From assembly GCA_965370045.1 (NCBI GenBank), contig CBDUSI010000145.1, positions 1-9,872 on the forward strand: a stretch of DNA of 9,872 nt. The letters run 5' to 3'. The DNA comes from CAZONU01 sp965370045 (GTDB lineage: Bacteria; Planctomycetota; SZUA-567; JAKLDR01). How positions within the stretch are numbered: position 1 is the stretch's first letter; the number at the start of each line of letters is the position of its first letter. Shown here one piece after another: positions 1 through 7,723 of this stretch. The notes beneath the pieces were generated by a model. It did no database searches and was not told the origin of the DNA. It was given only the letters and a program-made list of their open reading frames with translations. A program made the position numbers and the translations under genes.

Positions 1-1652
1 GCTTTCCTCAGGAGCTTGTGCCCGTCGAAAAGGGCCACGAAGTCAGATTCCCGCCGGCCTCCCTTGGCCCGGACCACGCGGACGAGTTCCTTCCTGGCGC
101 CGGAACTCCAGCCATGGATTTCGGGCAGCGCGGTGACCAGCGGGCCCCAGCGTTTCCAGGCCAGTCTCTCGCCGGGCGAGAAGCCTCTGAGCGAGCGCAG
201 CGCCAGGAGCCTGGCCGCCGCGCGGGAGCATTCGCGCTCCGCCTTCTCCAGGTCCGCGCCGTAGACGGCGGTCAGGCGGCGCGTGGCGGCCAGGGCCACG
301 TTGCCGAGAGCCAGCCGGCCGAGCACGTCCAGCCGGGCCTTGCCCGGGAAGAAATAGGCGTTCTCCGAGGCGAGCTGGCCGAGCGTGGCCAGGTCCGACC
401 GGTACTTGGGGGACCTCTTCATCCGCTTGGGCTCCCGGTCCATCAGCCCCTTGGTCTCAGGCTCCAGCGGGCGGAAGCCCATCTTCTGGTAGAACCACCA
501 GGCCCCGGACTTCAGGCCCTCGGTATTGCCGTAGCCCAACTGGAAGGGGTCCATGGTGAAGGCGTCGCAGCCGAAGAGGTGCCGCACCGAGGCCAGCAAC
601 CGGCAGAACACCAGCGCGGACTCCCCGCCGCGGAAGGTGTCGAACAGGTTAAAGGCCACCTCCGCGGAGTTGAACAGCGCGCTGGCCGTGCAGTACCCCA
701 CGGGCACGCCGTTCTTCAGAGTAATGGCCCCGTGGACCGACTCCAGCATGAGCCGGCGCTCGGGTATCGCCCCGATGAAGGCGAACCTGAGCCCCTCCTC
801 CCAGTCCACGAACCTCACGTCGTCCGGGTTGCCGTACTCGAAGAGGTCCAGGTCCCGCTGGCGCGCGACCATCAGCGAGCGGGCCAGGTCCACCACCTCC
901 CGCCCATCGCGCCGGGTCGCCCAGCGCACCGCCGCCGGCCGGCGCCGGATCTCTTTCGCGAGCTCCGGGCGGCTGCGGACCAGCGGGCGGGTCTGGAACG
1001 AAACCGGAGACCCCTGGTGCCGCTCGCAGCCGCGCGAGGGGGTACCCGGGCCGGGCCGCAGGCGGATGGGAATGTCCAGCCCCTCGTACATCTTTTCCAC
1101 GTTGAAGGCATCGGCCCTGACAGCGTTGAATCGACGGATCAGGAAGGTCGCGTCCGTCTCGCCCGCGCCCTTGAGACGATGTATCCACTGTCGCGGCGTG
1201 AAGGCCAGCTCGTCAAACGCCGGCGAGGTCCAATAGGGGAAGAGCAGCGGCAGGAGCCCCTCGAGCTCGGCCTTCTTCTTGAAGTCGGTCCAGTTCACGG
1301 TCAGCGCCCCCGGCCACTTGCGGGCCAGCCACCGGGCCGTGACCCAGTAGAAGGGGTACTCGATGACCGTGCCGGCCACGCCGGTGCTTTCCAGCCCCCG
1401 GCGATGCCGACGCAGGTCGGCCCTGCGCCCGAACCGCCCCAGCATGGCCTCCACCCGCGCGAGCAGCTCCGGGCCGTCCGGATAGGCCCTCAGGAAGCAG
1501 AGTACCTCGTGCAGCCGGAGCACGTCCCGGGCCGTCGAAAGCCGGCGACGCGCCATGATCCGCAGGAGTTCCAGCTTGCGCGCGCCCGAGCCGTCGGCGT
1601 ACCGGGCCTTGAGCTTTTCGAGCTCGTCCAGAAGAGATTTCGCGGTCGCCAT
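1..1652 (-). CDS. Uncharacterised protein with GNAT-like region, C-terminus cut by window edge
   Basis: The frame is open from an ATG at 1652 to the left edge (550 codons, no stop), so this is a partial gene. Residues 1-290 match no domain I can name; they are Arg/Lys/Leu-rich near the start and then carry aromatic blocks such as EYPFYWVTARW (98-108). Residues about 300-395 look like a GNAT acyltransferase fold: a strand with KNGVPVGYCTA (313-323), then FNLFDTFRGGES (334-345), and the typical late GNAT block WWFYQKMGFRP (385-395). After that comes a basic segment (KRMKRSPKYR) and a helical tail. An in-frame TAG at 1665-1667 fixes ATG 1652 as the earliest start. No Shine-Dalgarno precedes it, but a promoter-like -10 ends nine bases upstream, so translation may be leaderless. 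I recall unnamed environmental proteins with similar FNLF-TFR and WFY-K-GF blocks; function and acyl acceptor are unknown. Confidence 0.75.
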   Translation of the reverse strand, partial: MATAKSLLDELEKLKARYADGSGARKLELLRIMARRRLSTARDVLRLHEVLCFLRAYPDGPELLARVEAMLGRFGRRADLRRHRRGLESTGVAGTVIEYPFYWVTARWLARKWPGALTVNWTDFKKKAELEGLLPLLFPYWTSPAFDELAFTPRQWIHRLKGAGETDATFLIRRFNAVRADAFNVEKMYEGLDIPIRLRPGPGTPSRGCERHQGSPVSFQTRPLVRSRPELAKEIRRRPAAVRWATRRDGREVVDLARSLMVARQRDLDLFEYGNPDDVRFVDWEEGLRFAFIGAIPERRLMLESVHGAITLKNGVPVGYCTASALFNSAEVAFNLFDTFRGGESALVFCRLLASVRHLFGCDAFTMDPFQLGYGNTEGLKSGAWWFYQKMGFRPLEPETKGLMDREPKRMKRSPKYRSDLATLGQLASENAYFFPGKARLDVLGRLALGNVALAATRRLTAVYGADLEKAERECSRAAARLLALRSLRGFSPGERLAWKRWGPLVTALPEIHGWSSGARKELVRVVRAKGGRRESDFVALFDGHKLLRK

Positions 1653-1661
1653 GGCAACGCG

Positions 1662-1690
1662 AGTCTATCGGCGACGGCCGGAAGTGTCAA
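1662..1690 (-). promoter_or_regulatory. Putative sigma70 promoter of the GNAT-like gene
   Basis: On the minus strand TTGACA (1690-1685, a perfect -35) is followed after exactly 17 bases by TAGACT (1667-1662, 4 of 6 matches to TATAAT). Only nine bases separate the -10 box from the ATG at 1652, so the transcript should begin within a few bases of the start codon. An imperfect inverted repeat, CCGGAAG (1678-1684) against CTTCCCGG (1693-1700), surrounds the -35 box and could be an operator. Confidence 0.5.
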
Positions 1691-1721
1691 TCCTTCCCGG
1701 CGCCCCGGACTCTCGCCGCCG

Positions 1722-2789
1722 CTACACCCCGCAGTTCTTCAGGCAGTGGTCAACGACCGCCATGCGCCGGCGGACACTGGCCAGGGTGATCTTCTGCTCG
1801 GCGCCCTCGCGCAGGTTGGCATAGACGTCGTCGTAAAAGCGGGTTTCCGCCGAGCGCGGCTGGCTCTCGTCCTGGGCGCCGGTCGGCTCGGTCCAGGAGT
1901 GCTCCTCGAACTCCAGCTTATCGCGGTTGTAGCTGCGGTCCGCGGTGGGGGCCAGGTCCAGTTTGCGCTCGGGGAGCTCGTCGAAGCCCTTGACCACCTT
2001 CCACTTGAGCCCGTCGTCCGAGGAGGTCAGCGAGCCCTTCTGGCCCAGGACCAGCCAGGAGGGTTCCGGATAGGCGCAGTTGGCAAAGAGATTGAGCTCG
2101 ATCAGCGGCGCGTCCTCGGCCTTGAGCAGCAGCTTGACCCAGTCCTCGGCGTCGCCCGAGGTCAGCACCCGGTCCATCGTGCAGAAGACCTCCGGCTCCG
2201 ACGGCCCGGAGAACTCCATCATGGCGTCGAGCGCGTGGATGCCGGTATTGCGCAGCGACCCGCCGCCCAGCTTCTTGATGGTCTGCCAGTCCCAGCGACG
2301 GCTGAAGCCGGCGGAGGTGTTGCGGATGAAGTTGACCCGGCCGAGGGCCCCGCTCTCGACGACCTCCTTGATCTTGAGGAAGCCGGCGGCATAGCGCCGG
2401 TTCTGGAAGACGGTCACTGAGCCGCCCAGTTTCTTCTCGGCTGCAATCAGCTTGTCGCACTCGGCCAGGTCGGTGCTCACCGGCTTCTCGACGACGACGT
2501 CCTTGCCGGCCTCCAGCGCGGCCATCGACCAGGGCACGTGCAGGTCGGTGGGCATGGCCACGATGACCAGGTCCAGGTTCTTGTCGGCCAGCACCTGCTC
2601 GTACTTCTCGTAGGTCGCGCAGCCGAACTCGTCGGCGGCCTGCTTGCGCCGCTCGGCGAGGTTGTCGAGCACCGCGGCGACCTTGAACTTCCCGGGCATC
2701 TCCCGGAGGGTGCGGATGTGGATGTCCCAGCCGCTGCGGCCCAGGCCGGCGACGCCAACGTTGATGGGTCCCGTTTTGGAGCTTGTCAC
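1722..2789 (-). CDS. Gfo/Idh/MocA-family NAD(P)-dependent oxidoreductase
   Basis: This 355-residue protein has the two-domain layout of the family. An N-terminal Rossmann fold carries GLGRSG (15-20) and the cofactor/substrate motif EKP (101-103; K102 is the usual catalytic lysine). The C-terminal alpha/beta domain carries GGGSLRNTGIHALD (175-188), where H185 sits at the usual catalytic histidine. Family members oxidise or reduce sugars, inositols and related polyols in the cytoplasm; the substrate here cannot be told. The Asp normally found four residues before that His is Asn181. I chose GTG 2789 because AAGGGG lies nine bases upstream and the GxGxxG motif then falls at the expected position; an upstream ATG at 2897 would add 36 unconserved residues spanning the promoter and hairpin. 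It is separated from the HAD gene by 160 bp and has its own promoter candidate. Confidence 0.9.
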   Translation of the reverse strand: MTSSKTGPINVGVAGLGRSGWDIHIRTLREMPGKFKVAAVLDNLAERRKQAADEFGCATYEKYEQVLADKNLDLVIVAMPTDLHVPWSMAALEAGKDVVVEKPVSTDLAECDKLIAAEKKLGGSVTVFQNRRYAAGFLKIKEVVESGALGRVNFIRNTSAGFSRRWDWQTIKKLGGGSLRNTGIHALDAMMEFSGPSEPEVFCTMDRVLTSGDAEDWVKLLLKAEDAPLIELNLFANCAYPEPSWLVLGQKGSLTSSDDGLKWKVVKGFDELPERKLDLAPTADRSYNRDKLEFEEHSWTEPTGAQDESQPRSAETRFYDDVYANLREGAEQKITLASVRRRMAVVDHCLKNCGV

Positions 2790-2812
2790 GTGAGAAATCC
2801 CCTTATTGCTGT

Positions 2813-2833
2813 GCGGGGCAGAAGCCGCCCCGC
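2813..2833 (-). promoter_or_regulatory. Perfect 7-bp hairpin in the leader of the oxidoreductase gene
   Basis: GCGGGGC (2813-2819) and GCCCCGC (2827-2833) are perfect inverted repeats around a 7-base loop. On the minus strand this falls between the putative transcription start near 2838 and the ribosome binding site at about 2799-2804. No T tract follows, so it is not an intrinsic terminator. It could stabilise the mRNA 5' end or act as an operator. Confidence 0.45.
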
Positions 2834-2844
2834 TCTCGCGCGCC

Positions 2845-2872
2845 AGCCTAGCAAAGCCAGCGGGGAGCGCAA
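2845..2872 (-). promoter_or_regulatory. Weak promoter candidate for the oxidoreductase gene at 1722-2789
   Basis: Minus-strand TTGCGC (2872-2867) and TAGGCT (2850-2845) are separated by 16 bases. Each matches the sigma70 consensus at about half its positions, so the call rests mainly on spacing and on its position upstream of the leader hairpin. Confidence 0.25.
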
Positions 2873-2949
2873 GGACAGGTCCGGCCTGCCAGGTCATCGA
2901 ATCGCAGCACGCGGGGAGTTTAAGGGGAGGCGCGGTCGGGAGGCGGGAC

Positions 2950-3609
2950 CTACGCGCCGGCCCTGCGCAGCAGTTCCGCCAGGGGCAGGTCGGCCAGCGA
3001 GTCCACGGTGATGTCCGCGCCCTTTATCTTGAGCTGCCGCGTCACCGGGTTGGGCACGGCCACGCAGAAGATGCCCGCGGAGAGGGCCGCGGCGACCCCG
3101 TTGGGCGAGTCCTCGAAGGCGATGCACTCCGCGGGGCCGGCGTCGAGCGCCCGGGCGGCCGCCAGGAAGAGGTCCGGCGCGGGCTTGGCGCGCGGCGCGT
3201 CCTCCTCGCATTTCACGCAGTCGAACTTCCCGGCGAGGCCCCGGGCCTCGAGCTTGGGCGTCACCCACCTGCGCGGCGCGCTGGAGGCTATCGCGTTCCT
3301 GATGCCGCGCGCGCGCGCGGCGTCGAGATACTCAACCACGCCGGGGCGCACGGCTTCGGCGGCGATCATTGCATTGAGACGCTGCTTGCGCCTGGCTTTG
3401 AGCGCCGCGCGGTCGAGCTCGCGACCCAGGCGCTCCTCGAGCATGGCGTGAGGGTCGATGAAGCCGTACTCCCGGCCGATGCAGCCCGACCATTCCGCCA
3501 ACGTCAGCTCCGCGCCGTGCTCGGCGAAGCACTCCCGCCAAGCCTCGTAGTCGGGCGTCTCCGTGTCGATTATCAACCCGTCGAAGTCGAAGAGCAGAGC
3601 CTTGATCAC
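2950..3609 (-). CDS. HAD-superfamily phosphatase, beta-phosphoglucomutase-like
   Basis: This 219-residue protein has the full HAD motif set: motif I FDFDGLIIDTE (7-17; nucleophile D8, acid/base D10), motif II IASSA (107-111), motif III lysine in RAKPAPD (K142), and motif IV FEDSPNG (165-171; E166, D167 for Mg2+). The helical insert after motif I (about 18-88) is a C1 cap, as in the beta-phosphoglucomutase and 2-deoxyglucose-6-phosphatase group. It is probably a cytoplasmic sugar- or polyol-phosphate phosphatase or mutase; the substrate is unknown. The GTG start at 3609 overlaps the stop codon of the upstream dehydrogenase as GTGA, which implies translational coupling and a shared pathway. It is the last gene of the block. 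I see no convincing terminator behind it in the 160 bp before the next promoter. Confidence 0.9.
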   Translation of the reverse strand: MIKALLFDFDGLIIDTETPDYEAWRECFAEHGAELTLAEWSGCIGREYGFIDPHAMLEERLGRELDRAALKARRKQRLNAMIAAEAVRPGVVEYLDAARARGIRNAIASSAPRRWVTPKLEARGLAGKFDCVKCEEDAPRAKPAPDLFLAAARALDAGPAECIAFEDSPNGVAAALSAGIFCVAVPNPVTRQLKIKGADITVDSLADLPLAELLRRAGA

Positions 3610-4652
3610 GGGGTCAGCACGACCTTGCCGACGTCGATGCTGGGGTCCAGGCTGGTTTCCATCGCCTCGATGAACTGGTCGAGCTTGAACTTGTGCGTCG
3701 TCACCGGGCGGGGATCGACGCGGCGCTCGGCCAGCAGCGGGGTCATCTCCTCCCAGGTGTTGAATATCTCCCGGCCGTTGATGCCGTAAACGGTCAGCCC
3801 CTTGAAGATGACGCCCTCGCCCCAGTTCACCGACACCGGCCCCTCGGGCAGCCCGAAGGCGGCCATCACCCCGCCGCGGCGCAGCAGCTCCACGGCCTGG
3901 TTGATGGCCGGGGGCGCGCCGGTCATCTCCAGGGCCACGTCCACACCCTCGCCGCGGGTGGCGGCGAGCACGTGGCGCACCGGATTGGTGCGCTTGACGT
4001 TGATGACCTCGTCGGCGCCCAGCTGCTTCATGAGTGCCAGCTTGCTGTCCACCAGTCCCAGGCCGAAGATGCGCCGGGCCCCGAAGGCCTTGGCCACCCC
4101 GCAGGCGTAGGCCCCGATGGGCCCGTCGCCGACCACCGCGACGGTCTTGCCGGAGACCTCGCAGCTGGAGACCGTGAAGGTGGCGTTGCCGAAGGGGTCC
4201 TGCAGGCAGGCCACTTGGGGCTCGATGCGCGGGTCGTTCTTCCACAGGCAGCGCGCCGGAACCTTGAAGTACTCCGCGAAGCAGCCGTCGAAGTCCACGC
4301 CGAATATCCGCACGTCCCGGCAGATGTGGCGCTTGCCGGTGCCGCACTGGTGGCAGCGGTTGCAGTAGACGTGGCACTCAACCGATACGTAATCACCGGC
4401 GGCGACTTCGCTGACCGCCTCGCCGACCTCGACCACCTCGCCGGCGCACTCGTGGCCGAAGATCAGCGGCGTCTTGATGCGCTCCTGGCCCCAGGCGCCC
4501 CACTTGTAGATGTGCTTGTCGGTGCCGCAGATGGAGCAGGCCAGGGTCTTGACCAGGGCCTCGTCGGGACCCGGCTGGGGGATATCCACCTCGCGGAGCT
4601 CGGCGCCCGGCTCGGGCCGGGGCTTGAGGACCGCGAGCATCTTGCCGGCCAC
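3606..4652 (-). CDS. Zinc-dependent dehydrogenase of the L-threonine 3-dehydrogenase type
   Basis: This 348-residue medium-chain dehydrogenase resembles L-threonine 3-dehydrogenase along its whole length. Catalytic zinc ligands are C42 (in SICGTDKHIYKW), H67 and E68 (GHE). The structural zinc cysteines are C97, C100, C103 and C111. H94 aligns with the active-site His90 of the E. coli enzyme, and QDPFGNA (151-157) is typical of the group, as are EMTGAPPA (242-249) and IFKGLTVYGINGRE (282-295). The Rossmann glycines are GDGPIG (175-180). The acidic residue usually found at the end of the second strand, which favours NAD+, is Gly199 by a gapless eye alignment. GTG 4652 is the start because the GGAGG core lies seven bases upstream; the GTG at 4658 lies too close to it. 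No kbl partner is visible, and its neighbour is a sugar-phosphatase-like HAD gene, so a polyol substrate is equally possible. Confidence 0.88.
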   Translation of the reverse strand: MAGKMLAVLKPRPEPGAELREVDIPQPGPDEALVKTLACSICGTDKHIYKWGAWGQERIKTPLIFGHECAGEVVEVGEAVSEVAAGDYVSVECHVYCNRCHQCGTGKRHICRDVRIFGVDFDGCFAEYFKVPARCLWKNDPRIEPQVACLQDPFGNATFTVSSCEVSGKTVAVVGDGPIGAYACGVAKAFGARRIFGLGLVDSKLALMKQLGADEVINVKRTNPVRHVLAATRGEGVDVALEMTGAPPAINQAVELLRRGGVMAAFGLPEGPVSVNWGEGVIFKGLTVYGINGREIFNTWEEMTPLLAERRVDPRPVTTHKFKLDQFIEAMETSLDPSIDVGKVVLTP

Positions 4653-4654
4653 GC

Positions 4655-5050
4655 TCACTCCTCCCTGGGCGCCAGGCCGGCGAATATCTCGCACTCGGCC
4701 ACGCGCTGTTCGTCGAGCTCGAGCATGAACGTATAGAAGCCCTCGCGGGGCAGGGGCAGCCCGGCCAGCTCGAAGACCATGAAGGCCGAGGGCCGCACCC
4801 CGTCCTCAACGTTGATGGTCACCTCGGGCACCGGGGGAACCACGTCCTCCCCGCTGCTGGAGGCCACCAGGCGCAGCCGGCCGGTGTACTCGCCGGGGTC
4901 GCCGTGCACCCGGGTCACCAGGCAGCACTTGTGGATGCGCGAGGGGAAGGCGGCCACGTGGATCGCGTCGAAGACGTTGATAAGCGAATGCCGGCCCGCG
5001 CTCTCGGCGTGGGCCTCGCAGACCAGGCAGTAGTCGGCGGTCAGGCTCAT
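4655..5050 (-). CDS. DUF6941-like conserved protein
   Basis: This small cytoplasmic protein of 131 residues has no signal peptide or membrane segment. It matches my recollection of DUF6941: it opens with ADYCLVCEA (5-13), continues with a serine/histidine stretch, SLINVFDAIHVAAFP (22-36), then TRVHGDPGEYTGRLRL (46-61), and ends in a beta-rich half with EGFYTFMLELD (103-113). Members have no known activity. I chose ATG 5050 because the open frame upstream is made of heptamer-repeat DNA (it would read NWQLATEV) and is not conserved in style. No Shine-Dalgarno is visible; the repeat array occupies that region, so translation may rely on another mechanism. The stop is two bases from the start of the zinc dehydrogenase and its last codons supply that gene's ribosome binding site. 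Confidence 0.8.
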   Translation of the reverse strand: MSLTADYCLVCEAHAESAGRHSLINVFDAIHVAAFPSRIHKCCLVTRVHGDPGEYTGRLRLVASSSGEDVVPPVPEVTINVEDGVRPSAFMVFELAGLPLPREGFYTFMLELDEQRVAECEIFAGLAPREE

Positions 5051-5052
5051 GA

Positions 5053-5207
5053 CTTCGGTTGCCAGTTGCCAGTTGTCAGTTGCCGGTAGTGGAGGAAGGG
5101 CCGCCCGCATCTGGAGCCCGGTGGATTACAGGCGGCCTCCGGGTGGAAGCCCGCGTCGGCGCAGCCGACGGTTCCGGCCACCGACCACCGGCTACTGGCC
5201 ACTGCCC
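5053..5207. repeat. Inverted pair of heptamer-repeat arrays flanking two hairpins
   Basis: Array A on the plus strand reads TGCCAGT, TGCCAGT, TGTCAGT, TGCCGGT (5060-5087), preceded by a degenerate unit at 5053-5059. Array B on the minus strand reads GGCCAGT, AGCCGGT, GGTCGGT, GGCCGGA (5200 down to 5173), preceded by GGGCAGT (5207-5201). Both follow NGYCRGT with a 7-base period and lie in opposite orientation. The arms agree at 21 of 28 positions, and both have GTC instead of GCC in the third unit. Between them are two hairpins (5134-5151 and 5154-5170). Array B spans the stop codon and last residues of the NifU-like gene; array A lies just upstream of the DUF6941-like gene. Confidence 0.8.
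5134..5170 (-). other. Two adjacent hairpins in the NifU-like/DUF6941-like spacer
   Basis: CGTCGGC (5154-5160) pairs with GCCGACG (5164-5170) over a 3-base loop, seven perfect pairs. Next to it GGCCTCC (5134-5140) pairs with GGAAGCC (5145-5151) over a 4-base loop, with one G-T wobble in the minus-strand transcript. No T run follows in either direction, so these are not classical terminators; they could attenuate, process or stabilise the operon mRNA. A TGTAAT box (5130-5125, minus) follows without a convincing -35. Confidence 0.5.
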
Positions 5208-5431
5208 TCCTGCACCGCCTCCACGTTGGTGACCTCGGGGACCAGCTCCTTGAGCCGCCGGGCGATGCCCTGCTGCAGGGTCATCTGCGCCATGGGGCAG
5301 CCGGCGCAGTGCCCGGTGAGCTTGACCTTGACGACTCCGTCAGCGCCGACATCGACCAGTTCCACGTCGCCGCCGTCGGCCTGCAGGTGCGGGCGGATTT
5401 CCTCCAGGGCCTTCTCGACCTTCTCGCGCAT
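5192..5431 (-). CDS. NifU C-terminal-domain Fe-S cluster scaffold/carrier protein
   Basis: This 79-residue protein is essentially one NifU C-terminal domain. It opens with the helix VEKALEEIRPHLQADGGDVELV (5-26), then a strand with VVKVKLTG (33-40), and the cluster motif HCAGCPMAQMT (41-51) with C42 and C45. Two such subunits usually bridge one [4Fe-4S] cluster for transfer to apo-enzymes in the cytoplasm. The start ATG 5431 follows GAGGAG by seven bases. It begins 11 nt behind ilvN, so it belongs to the same transcript; Fe-S delivery to dihydroxyacid dehydratase or isopropylmalate isomerase would make sense but is inference. The final residues GSGQ and the TAG stop are written by heptamer-repeat DNA, suggesting that the repeat overwrote the original 3' end. 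Confidence 0.92.
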   Translation of the reverse strand: MREKVEKALEEIRPHLQADGGDVELVDVGADGVVKVKLTGHCAGCPMAQMTLQQGIARRLKELVPEVTNVEAVQEGSGQ

Positions 5432-5442
5432 GAGCTATCTCC

Positions 5443-5975
5443 TCATCCGGTGACCGGGCCGGTCTTCTTCTTCGACGTGTCCCGCACCGTGCCCTCCATC
5501 TTGGGGCCGCGGGCCATGGCGATCCGCCCGGTGCGAACCACCTCCTTGATCCCGTAGGGCCGCAGGGTGTCGATGAAGGCGTTGATCTTGGCCTCCGGCC
5601 CGGTGACCTCGAACATGATCTCACCGCGGGTGATGTCCACCACCTTGCCCTGAAAGGCCTCGCCGAGCATGATGACCTCCGGCTTCTTGCCGGAGGGCGC
5701 GTGGACCTTCACGAGGCAGAGGTCGCGCTCCACGTAGTCCACGCGGCTGAAGTCGTGGACCTTGACCACGTTGACCAGTTTGCCGAGCTGCTTGCGGATC
5801 TGCTCGAGCACGCTCTCGTCGCCGCGGGCCACGATGGTCATCCGGCTGGCGCCGGCACTCTCGGTCTCGCCGACGGTCAGGCTGTCGATGTTGAAGCCCC
5901 GGCTGGAGAAGAGCCCGGCCACGTGGCTCAGGACCCCCGGGCGGTTCTGGACCAGGGCGCTGATTACGTGCCGCA

Positions 5976-5976
<1 letters not shown>
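5443..5976 (-). CDS. ilvN: Acetohydroxyacid synthase small (regulatory) subunit
   Basis: This 177-residue protein has the length and layout of IlvN/IlvH. An N-terminal ACT domain (about 1-75) includes NRPGVLSHVAGLFSSRGFNIDSL (11-33), where the Asn-Arg-Pro-Gly turn contributes to the valine feedback site in characterised homologues. The C-terminal domain (about 84-160) carries GKVVDI (110-115), FEVTG (122-126) and the block EVVRTGRIAMARG (145-157). The subunit activates IlvB and confers feedback inhibition. Its ATG shares one base with the ilvB stop (TGATG), a strong sign of coupling and fixed stoichiometry. The tail after residue 160 is short and Lys-rich. Start choice is secure. Confidence 0.96.
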
Positions 5977-7649
<1,673 letters not shown>

Positions 7650-7656
7650 GGCAGGG

Positions 7657-7681
7657 GTCTCCTTTCAGCAATCCCCGAGAC
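7657..7681 (-). promoter_or_regulatory. Possible stem masking the ilvB ribosome binding site
   Basis: GTCTC (7657-7661) and GAGAC (7677-7681) can pair over a 15-base loop. On the minus-strand mRNA the downstream arm overlaps the AGGAG Shine-Dalgarno of ilvB. The stem is only five base pairs, so its effect is uncertain. Confidence 0.25.
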
Positions 7682-7687
7682 AACCGG

Positions 7688-7711
7688 CGCCTCCGATTCC
7701 GGTCGGAGGCG
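7688..7711 (-). promoter_or_regulatory. Perfect 9-bp hairpin at the 5' end of the ilvB leader
   Basis: CGCCTCCGA (7688-7696) and TCGGAGGCG (7703-7711) are perfect inverted repeats around a 6-base loop. The hairpin begins only a few bases after the predicted transcription start near 7717. No U tract follows on the minus strand, so it is not an intrinsic terminator. It may protect the mRNA 5' end or bind a regulator. Confidence 0.55.
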
Positions 7712-7723
7712 TCACGAACGGGA

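Noticed and set aside
18..2420. 800-codon open frame on the plus strand
   Set aside because: It lies antisense to two genes with good family or composition support, has a Pro/Gly/Arg/His-rich low-complexity translation with no domain, and is explained by GC-rich third codon positions.
2898..2949. Intrinsic terminator behind the HAD gene
   Set aside because: Only a 4-bp GGTC/GACC pairing is seen and no T run follows the stop codon.
3693..4736. 347-codon open frame on the plus strand
   Set aside because: It is antisense to the zinc dehydrogenase, whose zinc and cofactor motifs are all intact.
5053..5207. CRISPR array
   Set aside because: The repeats are directly abutting 7-base units with no spacers, and there are no cas genes nearby.
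7665..7715. 16-residue leader peptide with GTG start ahead of ilvB (attenuation)
   Set aside because: It has only one Ile and one Leu and no Val, no ribosome binding site, and the hairpin it spans lacks a terminator U tract, so classical ilv attenuation is not supported.
7650..7720. T-box or other riboswitch in the ilvB leader
   Set aside because: The predicted leader of about 68 nt is too short for a T-box, and I see no T-box sequence or specifier stem.
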